A program made the translations under genes and the position numbers. This document shows positions 62,711-64,000 of a stretch of 64,000 bases of DNA, in pieces. A model generated the notes under the pieces. It had not been told where the DNA came from and searched no databases. It worked only from the letters and a program-made list of their open reading frames with translations. The first letter of the stretch is position 1; each line of letters starts with the position of its first letter. Source of the DNA: Odontocerum albicorne (Eukaryota; Arthropoda; Insecta; Trichoptera; Odontoceridae); contig OX463859.1 of assembly GCA_949825065.1 (NCBI GenBank), positions 31,203,847-31,267,846 of the forward strand, written 5' to 3'.

Positions 62711-64000
62711 AGGGTGTCCCTTATTTTCCGACTTCAAAATTTTTGAACGCTCACCCTCCAATTTTGTTTGAATGACTCTAAAACATGTCTACAAAAATTT
62801 TTGTTGTGATCGAAGCATTATAAACCGTGCCGACTTGAGCGCGAACTCGCATGAAGAACATGGCCGAACTTGTCACGCAAAGTCAGGTCTCTAGTACGTG
62901 ACACGTGCAGTGCATTCATTTCATTATCTGTTATCAAGCGTGTAGCATGTGTTTTTGGCTTGCTACCATACCATTATGTCATATCAATTACGCAGCGCCA
63001 GGGAACGTGTGTTTTTAATAGGATATATAAAACACCAAATAATAGGACACAAGTTACCAACAAATAGACAAGTGCTGGAAGTTTTATTTTATAACATACG
63101 GGAGGTAAAATTAAGTTTCAGTGTAAGTGCTAATCTTGTGGTTCGTGAGTGCGTGATATTTTGGGAGAAAGCGAGAATTACGACAAGATCTGTTCAAAAT
63201 TGTGCACAAAAACTTATTAACTTGCATTTGGAGTGGAGAAAATTGCAAAAAAATGCAAAGAAATGCAAAAAATTCTTAAGATTTTTTGAAGCGCCGTGAA
63301 GGGGAGTTTAGAAATAGTTTTGACAATTTATTTGATATTGCACATGCCAATGCTCCACAAACATTAAAGTTGAAAGAATAAAGGAAGTTTTAACTTCAAC
63401 AGAGAGAGCCTGGACGTAAAGGCTACCTATCAGAAGTAGACCGAAAACTCGCGGATAAAGAAAAAAGGGTGAGGCAAAGAAAATTAGAAAAAGAGAAAAG
63501 GTAAGAGAAACAACAATGTGCAGCATCTATATCTTCTAGTGTACCTTCTTTTCCATAATCTGAAGATTCAGATAAGACATTTTCATGAAATCGACGTTGG
63601 TGAGTCTTGAGAGTACATCAATGCAGAATGCAGCGAGGAGAGGTACCACTGATTTTATTACTACAAAATTAGTGGCTGCTTTGGATAGATGTCAGCTGAG
63701 TGTAAGAGATTCTGTATACATCCTTCAGGCGACAGCAGAGACACTTGGCCACAATACCGAAGAGCTATCTATTAATAAATCTTCTATTCATCGAATCAGC
63801 CAGAAGAAGAGAAGAGAACGTTCTGAAATAATTAAATCGGCTTTCAAGAATAATATCCCTGCAATTCTTACTTTTCATTGGGATGGTAAATTGTGGCCCG
63901 CATTAAATGTCAGAGACCCAAAAGAAGAAAGACTTCCAATCGTTGATACATTTGGGGACAGTGAGCAGCTCATCGGCGTTCCAAAATTACAGAATGCTTC
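62711..64000 (+). mobile_element. DNA-transposon-like unit, left end and gene
   Basis: Starts AGGGTGTCCCTTATTTT, the outer TIR sequence of palindromic MITE-P (AGAGTGTCCCTTATTTT). It also shares a CTCACCC(C/T)C block and CCGTGCCGACTTGAGCGC with that MITE. It then enters a broken gene that runs off the window. The right end is not in view, so the unit is inferred. Confidence 0.6.
62949..64000 (+). pseudogene. Uncharacterised arthropod-type gene, decayed
   Basis: The first segment (62949-63299) reads MSYQLRSARERVFLIGYIKH, RQVLEVLFYNIREVKLSFSV, ECVIFWEKARITTRSVQNCA and QKLINLHLEWRKLQKNAKKC. A +1 frame continues EFRNSFDNLFDIAHANAP, then a stop; a third piece reads YLSEVDRKLADKEKRVRQRK. From 63585 a clean frame runs to the window edge: TKLVAALDRCQLSVRDSVYI, LQATAETLGHNTEELSINKS, SIHRISQKKRRERSEIIKSA, LTFHWDGKLWPALNVRDPKE, ERLPIVDTFGDSEQLIGVPK. 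I recall similar multi-copy, unannotated proteins from arthropods and cnidarians, with HWDGKLLPAL and LPVLVS..G..QLLGVPKL. Function unknown; it may be a transposase. Confidence 0.6.

Noticed and set aside
1..64000. Bacterial, endosymbiont or viral insertion
   Set aside because: No operon-like gene runs, no viral structural or polymerase genes other than retrotransposon RT fragments were seen.

Overview
This window is animal nuclear DNA, almost certainly from an insect. It is AT-rich, has spliced genes with long introns, and is dominated by transposable elements: several mariner subfamilies, hAT, PIF/Harbinger, piggyBac-like and pogo/Tigger-like DNA elements, many 5'-truncated non-LTR retrotransposon (LINE) tails, tRNA-derived SINEs and several minisatellites. 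The insect order cannot be decided from what I see. No viral genome, CRISPR array, rRNA or canonical stand-alone tRNA gene was recognised.

Two host genes can be supported. (1) A complete sarcoglycan alpha/epsilon gene lies on the minus strand. Its eight coding exons span 52534 down to 24837, every junction is GT-AG, and the joined frame gives 520 codons plus stop. The protein has a signal peptide, the extracellular sarcoglycan domain, one transmembrane segment and a long cytoplasmic tail. The start codon sits 3 nt after a splice acceptor, so a non-coding 5' exon probably lies upstream. (2) About 4.6 kb away, pointing the other way, is the first coding exon (57139-57219, plus) of a type I inositol-polyphosphate 5-phosphatase (INPP5A-like). 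The rest of that gene lies beyond the right edge, and 57.2-64 kb is its first intron.

Layout: 1-24.7 kb lies downstream of the sarcoglycan gene and is layered transposon debris (mariner in a LINE, LINE in a mariner, hAT and TA elements in an older repeat, Harbinger element, nested pogo-like pair). 24.8-52.5 kb is the sarcoglycan gene with TE-filled introns. 52.5-57.1 kb is the intergenic interval (SINEs, LINE tail, small hAT element). 57.2-64 kb is intron 1 of INPP5A with LINEs, a 526-bp palindromic MITE, a piggyBac-like element carrying an exon-like ORF, and at the right edge a decayed copy of an uncharacterised gene inside what looks like a DNA transposon related to that MITE.

The most unusual material is: (a) three small non-autonomous transposons that each carry an open, exon-like coding segment (MADF-like in a TAA-flanked Harbinger element, SFR1/Mei5-like in a TTAA-flanked element, and an unrecognised 56-aa ORF in a TA-flanked element with many subterminal motifs); (b) the palindrome-to-gene link between 58.2 and 62.7 kb, which suggests a transposon family whose candidate transposase is an uncharacterised protein; (c) a roughly 635-bp block spanning three unrelated units, duplicated between 5.4-6.1 and 38.5-39.1 kb; (d) minisatellites grown out of LINE coding tails; (e) a SINE that shares the 3' tail of a LINE in the same window.
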